NCBI GenBank assembly: GCA_026388315.1
Contig: JAPLKA010000055.1
Coordinates: 62,001 to 126,000, forward strand
Source of the DNA: Pseudomonadota bacterium
GTDB taxonomy: Bacteria > Desulfobacterota > Syntrophorhabdia > Syntrophorhabdales > Syntrophorhabdaceae
DNA length: 64,000 nt
Reading direction: 5' to 3'
The notes beneath the pieces were generated by a model. That model saw only the letters and a list, made by a program, of their open reading frames with translations, had not been told where the DNA came from and made no database searches. The number at the start of each line of letters is the position of its first letter. The first letter of the stretch is position 1. Of the stretch, positions 16,069 to 24,087 are shown one piece after another. The translations under genes and the position numbers were made by a program.

Positions 16069-17742
16069 TTGGATCAGCTTGGCATAGATATAGGAACAGT
16101 CAGCGTTAAGTACCTGCGATGGAGAGGCAAGAAAGAGAGAGGGACTATCATCTCAAAGGGGAGTTATCCCTACACCGGTGATTATGCTAACTTAGCAGAA
16201 ATCTTAGACGATATTGTAATAAAAGAAGGCAATGAGCTTGAAGTCTCGATAGGCCTTACCTCGCAGGATATACAAAAACGGATTTTTACAATACCAATAC
16301 TTCCGAAGAATGAGCTGAAGGATGCCCTTAACTGGTCCGTATCAAAGGTGTTGTCCACGCCCCTTGAAGAGATGATCTATGAATTTTCAATGCTTGGTGA
16401 GGTTGACGAAAGGGGTACAAAAAAGCAGGAAGTGCTCTTTACGGGTATTCAAAAGACGGATGTCGATAATATCCTGTCTGTTATCAACCAGGCAGGTTTT
16501 CAGAGGGTCAGTCTACTGACGGATATTGCCTTTACCTTTGCACCGGTTATGGAGAAGGACGACAAGAATTCTGTTGCCGTTATCGATGTTGGCGGCAGAC
16601 AGTCCGGTATTTATATCTTTTATAACCGGGAGTTGTGCTTTGTAAGGGATATAATGACTGCCTCCGAGAGCTTTACTGATGCCCTTATGAGTGGCCTGAA
16701 CCTTCCTTATGATGATGCCGAGAAGTATAAACGTGATTTTGGATTTCACGATGAAGCCCTCGTTGCTTTAAGTGTCCCCCTTGAAAGGCTGTCAGGGGAG
16801 ATTCAAAGGACTTTCAGTGTATACAGCCAGAGGTACCCGGAAAAACCGGTAAGGAAGGCGTTTATCACCGGTGGAGGGGCAAAAATTCCCGGTTTTTCCA
16901 GTAAACTGGCAGAGTCTTTGATAGAAGAGATAGATGTGTTGCGTCCTCCGGTTGACATTGATGATGAGTATTTACCGTCTTATATTCTCTGTGCCCACCA
17001 TGAAGGCCTTATCAATTTGCTGCCCGAAGAGATCAAGGCACAGGTTAAGCAGGAGATTTACAGTAAATGGATCAGGATCGGGACGGTTGCAATGGTTTCG
17101 GTGCTGATTGTATTTTCTTTGAATATCTTGAACAAAATGAACCATGCAAATATTTCCCTTCAGGCAGAGAAAACTGTCATTGATGGAAAAAAGAAGCAGT
17201 ATGTTACATTCTCGAATTTGGCAGCGACGGGTACCCAGTACAATGAGTTTATGGCAATTCAAAATGAAATCAAAAAGAAAGATGTCACATTTATTGCCTT
17301 GATGAAATATCTATCTGTAACGTTACCGGAAAACATACATTTGAAAGAATTAGAGTTTGACAGATATAACAAGATAATTGCAGGTATTCCGAAGGATCCA
17401 ATAAAGGAAGCATTACTCAAATCAGAGAAGACCATTAAAGAAGGAATGCCAGGGGTTTTCAAAGAAGCCCTGACCGGCGATCCCCAGAAAGATGCTGCTG
17501 CTGCGATGGCTGCCAAGAAGGCTGCCGAGGCATCCGAAAAAGATTATGGTATAAAAATAATGGGATATATTTATGGTGATGTCGATTTAGCGGAAACTGC
17601 CCTGATGAATATATTGGTCAGATTACAGAAAATGGGTTTTTTGTATAACGTTGATATTGCCCAAAAAGAGATAAAGGATATCAAGGGGCAAAAGGTTTTG
17701 GAGTTTATGCTGACCGCACGGTGTATGATGTATGAAATTTAA
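16069..17742 (+). CDS. PilM-PilN fusion, type IV pilus inner-membrane alignment protein
   Basis: The 557-aa protein begins at TTG 16069. Residues 1-300 form a PilM-type actin-like ATPase domain (LGIDIGTVSVKYLRW, VIDVGGRQSGIY, AFITGGGAKIPGF). Then comes the PilN signature INLLPEEIKA, a membrane helix (WIRIGTVAMVSVLIVFSLNI) and a PilN-like periplasmic domain ending near 557. In most type IV pili PilM and PilN are separate; the fused form resembles GspL of type II secretion. It links the cytoplasmic motor to PilO/PilP. It overlaps pilO by 11 bp. Confidence 0.85.
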   Translation: MDQLGIDIGTVSVKYLRWRGKKERGTIISKGSYPYTGDYANLAEILDDIVIKEGNELEVSIGLTSQDIQKRIFTIPILPKNELKDALNWSVSKVLSTPLEEMIYEFSMLGEVDERGTKKQEVLFTGIQKTDVDNILSVINQAGFQRVSLLTDIAFTFAPVMEKDDKNSVAVIDVGGRQSGIYIFYNRELCFVRDIMTASESFTDALMSGLNLPYDDAEKYKRDFGFHDEALVALSVPLERLSGEIQRTFSVYSQRYPEKPVRKAFITGGGAKIPGFSSKLAESLIEEIDVLRPPVDIDDEYLPSYILCAHHEGLINLLPEEIKAQVKQEIYSKWIRIGTVAMVSVLIVFSLNILNKMNHANISLQAEKTVIDGKKKQYVTFSNLAATGTQYNEFMAIQNEIKKKDVTFIALMKYLSVTLPENIHLKELEFDRYNKIIAGIPKDPIKEALLKSEKTIKEGMPGVFKEALTGDPQKDAAAAMAAKKAAEASEKDYGIKIMGYIYGDVDLAETALMNILVRLQKMGFLYNVDIAQKEIKDIKGQKVLEFMLTARCMMYEI

Positions 17743-18295
17743 ATTCAAGATGTTCTATGTTTGGCTTGTAGTGCCTGTGATGATTATTGTTTTATGGGTT
17801 TTTATTTTCTATATGCCATTTTCGGCAAAGATAAAACAGAAAGAGAAAGAACTTTCGAATCTGAAGCAGGAAGAACAAAAAATTGAAGTGAATATCAGAG
17901 ACGCCATCGATGTAAAAAAGCGGAAAGAACAGGTTAAATCGTCAATCATTGAACTACAGATGCAATTACCTACGATCGACGAATTCCCGGATTTTATGAT
18001 CGGATTACTTAAGGATATAAGAAAAGAGGCAGTATCCCTGAGCAGCTTTAGCAGTAATTTTTCATCACTTGAAAGCAGACCCGGGTTATTGCTCGTACAC
18101 CCGGTTTTTGAAATCGGCCTGAAGGGCAAATACATAAATATGGGGAAGTTTCTCGATGATCTGGAGGATAGAAAGGTCTATAGAGGGATTTTAAAAGCAA
18201 AAATATCATACGATGAAAAGGAATATCCTGCTCTAACGGGAAAATTTGCGGTAGAATTTACAGCAAGGAGGTCGGGTGTCCTTGAAGGTAAGTAA
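17732..18295 (+). CDS. pilO: Type IV pilus assembly protein PilO
   Basis: A 187-aa bitopic inner-membrane protein: N-terminal helix (VWLVVPVMIIVLWVFIFYMP), coiled coil (about 30-70) and a ferredoxin-like periplasmic domain with the PilO pattern LPTIDEFPDFMIGLLKD. It pairs with the PilN part of the preceding fusion. Start overlaps the PilM-PilN stop by 11 bp and the end overlaps the next start by 20 bp, so this is a tight operon. Confidence 0.85.
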   Translation: MKFKFKMFYVWLVVPVMIIVLWVFIFYMPFSAKIKQKEKELSNLKQEEQKIEVNIRDAIDVKKRKEQVKSSIIELQMQLPTIDEFPDFMIGLLKDIRKEAVSLSSFSSNFSSLESRPGLLLVHPVFEIGLKGKYINMGKFLDDLEDRKVYRGILKAKISYDEKEYPALTGKFAVEFTARRSGVLEGK

Positions 18296-18833
18296 ACCGG
18301 TTATTTTTACCCTTGTATTTGCAGTCGGTATTATTCTCTATCTCTTTGTATTTTCCGGGAAAAACCCCCCGCCTGTTCCGGCGCCGAAACCACAGGCGGG
18401 CCAGGCTGTCCCTGCACAGCCGCAGGGCGCTGCAACAGGCGTGCCTGGCGCTCTGCAAACGCTTCTTGGTGCTCCGCAACCAGCCGCGGGGGCAGAGAAT
18501 CCGAAGCTCCGGGCGCAGGTTTATGCTAAGCTGAATGATGCGGCATGGGGGAGAGACCCTTTTGCTTTTCCTGGGTACGTTGAGGAAAGGCTTAACGAAC
18601 AACAATCAAAAGGGTCTGCCAGGCTTGTTGCAATTATCAAAGGAAGGAACGGGAAAGTTGCTATTATTGACAATGAAGTTGTTAAAAAAGGCGATATGAT
18701 TGGTAGTGAAAAAGTTCAGGAAATAGGCGATGATACGGTTGTCCTTATTAAAAAAGGTGTGAAAAGGGTAATCACGATTGAAGAAACACCGGCAACAGAT
18801 ATTGAGATAAAAGTAAAAAAGAGGGGAAAGTGA
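18276..18833 (+). CDS. pilP: Type IV pilus assembly protein PilP
   Basis: A 185-aa protein starting at GTG 18276 behind AAGGAGG. It has an N-terminal anchor (VIFTLVFAVGIILYLFVF), a Pro/Ala/Gln-rich linker (about 30-75) and a small beta-sandwich domain (DPFAFP, then VAIIDNEVVKKGDMIGSEKV), as in PilP/GspC homology regions. PilP connects PilNO to the secretin. It has a membrane helix where classical PilP is a lipoprotein. The stop overlaps the secretin start (GTGATGA). Confidence 0.8.
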   Translation: MSLKVSKPVIFTLVFAVGIILYLFVFSGKNPPPVPAPKPQAGQAVPAQPQGAATGVPGALQTLLGAPQPAAGAENPKLRAQVYAKLNDAAWGRDPFAFPGYVEERLNEQQSKGSARLVAIIKGRNGKVAIIDNEVVKKGDMIGSEKVQEIGDDTVVLIKKGVKRVITIEETPATDIEIKVKKRGK

Positions 18834-20365
18834 TGAAAAAGCTCTGTTGTTTTATTGCATTGTTGTGTATTTTTGTCTCCTGTACCCACACGGAGAAGGC
18901 AAAAGATACCCCGTCCCCTGTGAGCCAGTCCTTGGATATCGCCAGTCCTGTAAGCGCATCAGTGGAGCAGGAAAAGAAGATAGAAATTATTAAGCCAAAG
19001 GAGCTTTATTCCTTTTCTTTAAGAGAAGCCGATGTGAAGGATGTACTGCGTGCCATTGCCAAACAGACAAATTACAATATGGTAATAGAACCGGATGTGG
19101 AAGGCGAATGCACGGTTGATTTGAAGGATGTGACACTTGAAAAGGCGCTTGAATATATTGTCGAGCCATTGGAATTCAGCTATAAGATAGAAGGTAGAAC
19201 AGCATATGTTTCAAAACCCAAACTTGAGACAAAGATTTTTCCCATCAACTACTTAGCGTTGAGAAAGACAGGTTTCAGCACTGTGTTCGGGAATACAGGA
19301 GGAACATCAACGGGAGGGGGCGCAGCTCCAACGGGAGGAACGTCAACTACCTCCGGGACAGGAGCCGCCGGAGCCGGTGCTTCAGGGAGTACCGTTATTC
19401 TGAGGAGTGAAACGGACTCAGATATCTGGAAAATCCTTGAGGAGAATGTTAAAAAGCTTAATTCCAAAGAGGGCACAGTATTTGTGAATAACCAGGCGAA
19501 TATGGTAGTTGTCACCGATTACCCCAAGAACGTGAAGTCAGTGGTTAGATTTCTTGAGGGCATCGAGGCAATAGTACACAGGCAGGTAATGATCGAGGCC
19601 AAAATCGTGGAAGTTCAGTTGAACGATGGGTACAAGGAGGGTATCAACTGGCAGCTTCTTAATGGCAAATTATGGGATTATACCATAAATGTGGGTCAAC
19701 AATTGAGATCCCCCATAGTCCTGCCGGGCGGGGCTCAAACCGCCACAGATTCGCCGTTTTTTGCCTTTTTTGTAGGCGGTCAACACTTGGACATAAACAA
19801 TACCTTTGTTGAACTTCTGAAAACCCAGGGAACAATAAATATCGTATCCAGCCCCAAGATTGTTACCATGAATAACCAGAGGGCAGTCATCAAGGTTGCA
19901 AAGCAGGATGTCTACTTCGATGTCCAGCAGAGCACCGGTTCGGGAGCAGCCACGCCTACAGTTACTTACACCCCCAGGTTTATTAACGTAGGCCTCATAC
20001 TGGACGTTATTCCCCAGATAGATGACATCGGGAATATCATCCTGAATATCCATCCAATGCTTACCAACAAGGTAAGTGAAGTTCTACAACCGATCAATAC
20101 CGGAGTAGGCCCTACTACATATACCTCGGTCCCTGTCCTCGATGTGCGGGAGACGGATACGATGGTCAAGATGAAAGACGGTGACACGGTTATCATTGGA
20201 GGTCTTTTACAGGATTACAAGAAAAATGATGTTAAGGGGATACCGGGACTCATGTCGATCCCGCTTTTTGGCAAGTTGTTTTCATATACAGAAGAAACAT
20301 CAACAAAAGTTGAGTTGGTAGTACTCCTGACGCCGAGGATTATATACAGCGGGGATAGGAAATGA
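18830..20365 (+). CDS. MshL/PilQ-family outer-membrane secretin
   Basis: A 511-aa lipoprotein-type secretin (signal with FVSC lipobox near residue 18). It has an N-terminal STN/N0-like domain (FSLREADVKDVLRAIAKQTN, then VEGECTVDLKDVTLEKALEY), a Gly/Thr/Ser-rich linker (about 155-190), an N1-type domain, and the secretin channel with VPVLDVRETDTMVKMKDGDT and the VVLLTPRII end. It lacks AMIN domains, so it is closer to MshL than to long PilQ. It forms the pore through which the pilus leaves the cell. Confidence 0.88.
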   Translation: MMKKLCCFIALLCIFVSCTHTEKAKDTPSPVSQSLDIASPVSASVEQEKKIEIIKPKELYSFSLREADVKDVLRAIAKQTNYNMVIEPDVEGECTVDLKDVTLEKALEYIVEPLEFSYKIEGRTAYVSKPKLETKIFPINYLALRKTGFSTVFGNTGGTSTGGGAAPTGGTSTTSGTGAAGAGASGSTVILRSETDSDIWKILEENVKKLNSKEGTVFVNNQANMVVVTDYPKNVKSVVRFLEGIEAIVHRQVMIEAKIVEVQLNDGYKEGINWQLLNGKLWDYTINVGQQLRSPIVLPGGAQTATDSPFFAFFVGGQHLDINNTFVELLKTQGTINIVSSPKIVTMNNQRAVIKVAKQDVYFDVQQSTGSGAATPTVTYTPRFINVGLILDVIPQIDDIGNIILNIHPMLTNKVSEVLQPINTGVGPTTYTSVPVLDVRETDTMVKMKDGDTVIIGGLLQDYKKNDVKGIPGLMSIPLFGKLFSYTEETSTKVELVVLLTPRIIYSGDRK

Positions 20366-21522
20366 GCATTATCCTCGATGCATTAAAGAGGGCGCAGGAA
20401 GAGAGAAAAAAGATTACACAAATGGGGTTTCCCAAGCTGAGTACAACTGGGTCCCTCGACAAAAAAAAATGGACCTTCTACGGAGTTGCAGGCGGCCTTG
20501 TATGTCTTATTCTCATTGTTTTGTTTTTCCCTTTTCAGAAAAAACAGGTACAGGTACAAACCGCTGCAGTAAAGAGCCAGCCCGTTACCGTTGCTGTCCC
20601 CAATCCCCCCCAATCCCCCCCTTTACACCTGTCCTCGCAAAGCGGGGGAAAGGGGGGCGAGGGGGGATTGCAGCCGGTAGTCTCTCCGGCTAAGGCCGAA
20701 GTTCCGGCAAAAAACGAGACTAATATAAGCGTTCCCACATATCCTGTCGCCTCAACCCAAGATAAAAAGGTTACGGACTTCCAGCCTTCACAATTGAAAA
20801 AACAGCCTGAAGCCGGGAAAAAAGTTGTTGCTGCCTATGTCCCTAAACGGAAGGCCGCGCCGAGACAGGCACCGGATACTCAGAAAACGATGTTACCTCA
20901 AGAAGATACACGGGTAGCGGTAAAGAAGGTTGATGACGAAAAAATCATGAATACCTTCAACGAGGCAATCGAAGAGACAAAGATCGGCAGGTTGGAGATT
21001 GCAAAGGGATTATATCTGAGCATCCTTGAAGAAAAGCCTGATTATGTTGAAGCCCTCAACAACCTCGGTGTCATAGCCATGAGGGAGGGTAACACGAAAG
21101 AGGCCCTGCTTAACTTCAGAAAATGCCTGGGATACAAGAAGGATTATGCAAAGGCATATAATAACATCGGGCTTGTTATGATGAAAACAGGAGACACCAA
21201 GGTTGCTGAAGAATATTTTGAGAAATCTATCGAGATGGACAGGGACAAGGTAGAGCCTTATATAAATCTTACTGCTATTCTAAGGGGCGAGAAAAGGTAT
21301 GACGAAGCATCTAACTTGTTGGAATCATTAATTAAAAGACCTGTAAAAGACGCATCTGTCTATCTGTCTCTGGCAATTATAAAGGATGAGATAGGGAAGT
21401 ATAGCGATGCGATAAAATACTACAGGTATTACCTTAATGCCGGGGGTAACAGGAAAGAAAGAAACACAGTCGTTAACAGGTTAAAGATACTTGAGGAAAA
21501 TCAAGCTACAGCAAATCGTTGA
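20362..21522 (+). CDS. TPR protein with GspB/MshN-like N-terminus
   Basis: The 386-aa protein opens with MSIILDALKRAQEERKK, the signature of GspB/ExeB-type proteins. A membrane helix lies at about 38-56 and a Pro-rich periplasmic linker follows. About four TPR units follow from residue 195 to the end (EALNNLGVIAMREGNTKEAL, AYNNIGLVMMKTGDTKVAEE). This matches MshN position and architecture. Residues ~80-103 (PNPPQSPP to GGKGGEGG) are encoded by a GC-rich palindromic repeat inserted in frame. Overlaps neighbours on both sides. Confidence 0.8.
   Translation: MSIILDALKRAQEERKKITQMGFPKLSTTGSLDKKKWTFYGVAGGLVCLILIVLFFPFQKKQVQVQTAAVKSQPVTVAVPNPPQSPPLHLSSQSGGKGGEGGLQPVVSPAKAEVPAKNETNISVPTYPVASTQDKKVTDFQPSQLKKQPEAGKKVVAAYVPKRKAAPRQAPDTQKTMLPQEDTRVAVKKVDDEKIMNTFNEAIEETKIGRLEIAKGLYLSILEEKPDYVEALNNLGVIAMREGNTKEALLNFRKCLGYKKDYAKAYNNIGLVMMKTGDTKVAEEYFEKSIEMDRDKVEPYINLTAILRGEKRYDEASNLLESLIKRPVKDASVYLSLAIIKDEIGKYSDAIKYYRYYLNAGGNRKERNTVVNRLKILEENQATANR
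20601..20670. repeat. GC-rich inverted repeat within the TPR gene
   Basis: CAATCCCCCC occurs twice in tandem (20601-20620) and its complement GGGGGGATTG lies at 20661-20670, with further C-rich/G-rich pairing between. It can form a long hairpin, yet is translated as a Pro/Gly-rich linker. It looks like an intergenic palindromic element that landed in a tolerant site. Confidence 0.75.
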
Positions 21523-23065
21523 GAGAGGCGCTTCACAGGGGGCAAAGAGTATCTTCCTCTTTTCGGGTTTTTCGCCCCTTGCCAACAGAGGCGGGGTTGT
21601 GGGACTCGGTGGCGCAGAATTGGACGATGATGAGATAGACGGCATCCTCCAGACCACTACTACAAAATGGCAGTACGAAACATTTAAAGCGCAGAAGGAA
21701 CTTGATTATAGCCATACAATCGAGGGATTAGGACGCTTCAGGATAAGCGCATTTTTTAAGCATGGGGGTATCGGCATTGTTTTGCGGCCAATCCCGTATG
21801 AAATTCCCCATTTCGATAGCCTCGGACTTCCGGCAATATTAAAGAAATTCACAACGTTTAATCATGGCCTTATTCTTATCACCGGCTCTGCAGGGAGCGG
21901 AAAATCAACAACCCTTGCAGCTATGGTTGACCTCATTAATCAGCAGAGGGTCTGTCATATCGTTACCATTGAAGACCTTATTGAATTCATTCACAAACCG
22001 GAAAAATCCATCGTGAGTCAGAGGGAGGTTGGAAGGGATACGAGGTCATATGATGAGGCATTGAAAAGGGTGCTCAGGGAAGACCCCGATGTGGTTGTCG
22101 TCGGTGATATAAGGGATGGGCATGCCATGAAAGCAGTGCTCGAAATCGCTGAGACAGGACACCTGACTCTGGCGGCGCTGCATACATCCAGTGCTGTTCA
22201 AACCATTCAAAGGATTATAGATTTTTTCGGGGAGACGGGGGGATTCCAGGGCGGAAAAAAACAAATTAGAAACCAAATAGCCAATGTGCTTATAGGCATA
22301 GTATCCCAGAGGCTGTTGAGAAACATCGATGAAAAGAGATTCATTTGTGCCTGTGAGGTATTAATAAATACCCAGTCTGTGAAAAATCTCATCAGGGAGG
22401 GGAGGATTCACCAGATACCCCCGGTTATGGACATATCGAAGTATGAGGGTATGGTGACAATGAATAATGCGCTTCTCGAACTCTATGAAAAAAACCTGAT
22501 TAATGTGTCAGATGCAATTGAGTATTCGTCAAAGGAAAAAGGTTTTATCGAAAAGGTTATCGAAAAGACCTCATCACAGAAGGAATTATTCGGTGGAGAG
22601 GGGTTTTTCAATATTCAGAAAGAGACGGTTCTCTATGAAGCTGATTGCAGCAGGAAGAACCTGAGTTATTTTGATTCATCCGGCAACCTGATCAATACCC
22701 CCTTAGGTCTGGTTTTCAGGGATAGCGGGCGTTCAAAAAGTGACCTCCACTTTATCGTTGATTACACGATTGTAAACGGAAGGAAAGAACCTTTTTCCGT
22801 AAAATCACTTTTTAGCCTTACCTATAAAATATTAGATGTTAAGTTGGGGAAAAACTCTTATAATTTTAGTATGAAGTTATTTACGAAGGAGAAAGAGGCG
22901 ATTGAGATGCCGAATGAGCCTGCAAAACTAATGAATGACCATGACTGGCATTCCCTGGTAATACCGGTTCCAAAACCGTATGCCGGAACAATGTTGAAAT
23001 ACTATATGCTGCTCTTCGAAGACGATATCAGGGAGATTGTGTTTACAAACATATATTTTGTATAG
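21491..23065 (+). CDS. Divergent PilT/PilU-like ATPase with extra C-terminal domain
   Basis: The 524-aa protein starts at TTG 21491. Residues 1-350 align with PilT retraction ATPases: Walker A GSAGSGKST at 132-140, Asp box EDLIEF, and a Walker B VVVVGDIRD in which the usual Glu of GE(I/M)RD is Asp206. The N-terminal PAS-like domain is much diverged from the true PilT encoded next. About 170 further residues form an unrecognised, probably beta-rich domain (YFDSSGNLINTPLGLVF, LHFIVDYTIVNGRKEPF). It may be an accessory or regulatory retraction subunit, as PilU is. ATPase activity is uncertain. Confidence 0.7.
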   Translation: MRKIKLQQIVERGASQGAKSIFLFSGFSPLANRGGVVGLGGAELDDDEIDGILQTTTTKWQYETFKAQKELDYSHTIEGLGRFRISAFFKHGGIGIVLRPIPYEIPHFDSLGLPAILKKFTTFNHGLILITGSAGSGKSTTLAAMVDLINQQRVCHIVTIEDLIEFIHKPEKSIVSQREVGRDTRSYDEALKRVLREDPDVVVVGDIRDGHAMKAVLEIAETGHLTLAALHTSSAVQTIQRIIDFFGETGGFQGGKKQIRNQIANVLIGIVSQRLLRNIDEKRFICACEVLINTQSVKNLIREGRIHQIPPVMDISKYEGMVTMNNALLELYEKNLINVSDAIEYSSKEKGFIEKVIEKTSSQKELFGGEGFFNIQKETVLYEADCSRKNLSYFDSSGNLINTPLGLVFRDSGRSKSDLHFIVDYTIVNGRKEPFSVKSLFSLTYKILDVKLGKNSYNFSMKLFTKEKEAIEMPNEPAKLMNDHDWHSLVIPVPKPYAGTMLKYYMLLFEDDIREIVFTNIYFV

Positions 23066-23073
23066 GGGTTGCG

Positions 23074-24087
23074 ATGAATATAATTGACATGCTGTATACC
23101 ATGATTGAAATAAAGGCATCGGATTTACACCTCATAAAAGGTATCCCTCCCGCGATGAGGGTCCACGGTGACCTTGTTTACCTGAACAGGGAGCCCCTTA
23201 CCGAGAACAGTCTCATGGCTATCCTGAACGATACAGTGAAGGATGAAAACAAAAGAAACAGGTTTATGGATGAAAAAGAGTATGATTTCGCCTATGAGCT
23301 TGGAGGCGAGGCCCGCTTCAGGTTTAACTTATATTTTCAAATGGGCTCCATCGCATTTTCGATACGTCATGTACCGATGAAGATACCGAAGCTGGAGGAC
23401 CTGAATCTTCCAAAGATTTTAAGGGAACTTATTAAAAAACAAAACGGACTGATCCTTGTTACGGGCCCGACAGGGAGTGGAAAATCGACAACGCTCGCCG
23501 CAATGATTGATGTGATTAACCAGGAACAGCCCCTCCATATCGTAACGGTAGAAGACCCTATTGAATATGTGTACAAACCGAAAAAGAGCATTATATCGCA
23601 ACGGGAAGTGGGGGGTGATACGCAATCCTTTGCAAGCGCCCTGAGGCATGTTTTACGGCAGGACCCCGATGTTATCCTTATCGGCGAAATAAGGGATTTA
23701 GAAACCATGCAGGCGGCTATTACGGCGGCTGAGACCGGGCACCTTGTGTTTTCAACGCTGCATACAACAAGTGCATCGCAAACGATAGACAGGATTATTG
23801 ATATCTTTCCGCCTTACCAGCAATCACAGATACGTTCGCAACTCTCCATAACACTCCAGGCTGTGGTTACACAGAAGCTTATAAAAAGGATAGACATGAA
23901 GGGGAGGATACCAACCACAGAGATTCTTATTGCAACACCGGCCATACGGAGTATGATAAGAGAGGGCAAAACCCAGCAGATATATCCTGCCATTGAAATG
24001 GGGAGGGAATATGGGATGCATACGATGGAGCAGGGCCTCAATGAGCTTGCAAACAGGAAGATTGTACAGCGGGAGGAGGAAAGGTGA
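23074..24087 (+). CDS. pilT: Type IV pilus retraction ATPase PilT
   Basis: A canonical PilT of 337 aa. It has the N-terminal KASDLHLIKGIPPAMRVHGD motif, Walker A GPTGSGKST, Asp box VEDPIEYVY, Walker B LIGEIRD and the His-box region AAETGHLVFSTLHT. The C-terminal AIRSMIREGKTQQ segment matches the PilT retraction motif AIRNLIRE. It should power pilus retraction. It starts 8 bp after the PilT-like paralogue and overlaps the next gene by 4 bp. Confidence 0.92.
   Translation: MNIIDMLYTMIEIKASDLHLIKGIPPAMRVHGDLVYLNREPLTENSLMAILNDTVKDENKRNRFMDEKEYDFAYELGGEARFRFNLYFQMGSIAFSIRHVPMKIPKLEDLNLPKILRELIKKQNGLILVTGPTGSGKSTTLAAMIDVINQEQPLHIVTVEDPIEYVYKPKKSIISQREVGGDTQSFASALRHVLRQDPDVILIGEIRDLETMQAAITAAETGHLVFSTLHTTSASQTIDRIIDIFPPYQQSQIRSQLSITLQAVVTQKLIKRIDMKGRIPTTEILIATPAIRSMIREGKTQQIYPAIEMGREYGMHTMEQGLNELANRKIVQREEER

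Noticed and set aside
16513-17516. Antisense ORFs across the PilM-PilN gene
   Set aside because: They are shadows of a strongly supported coding frame and match no family.
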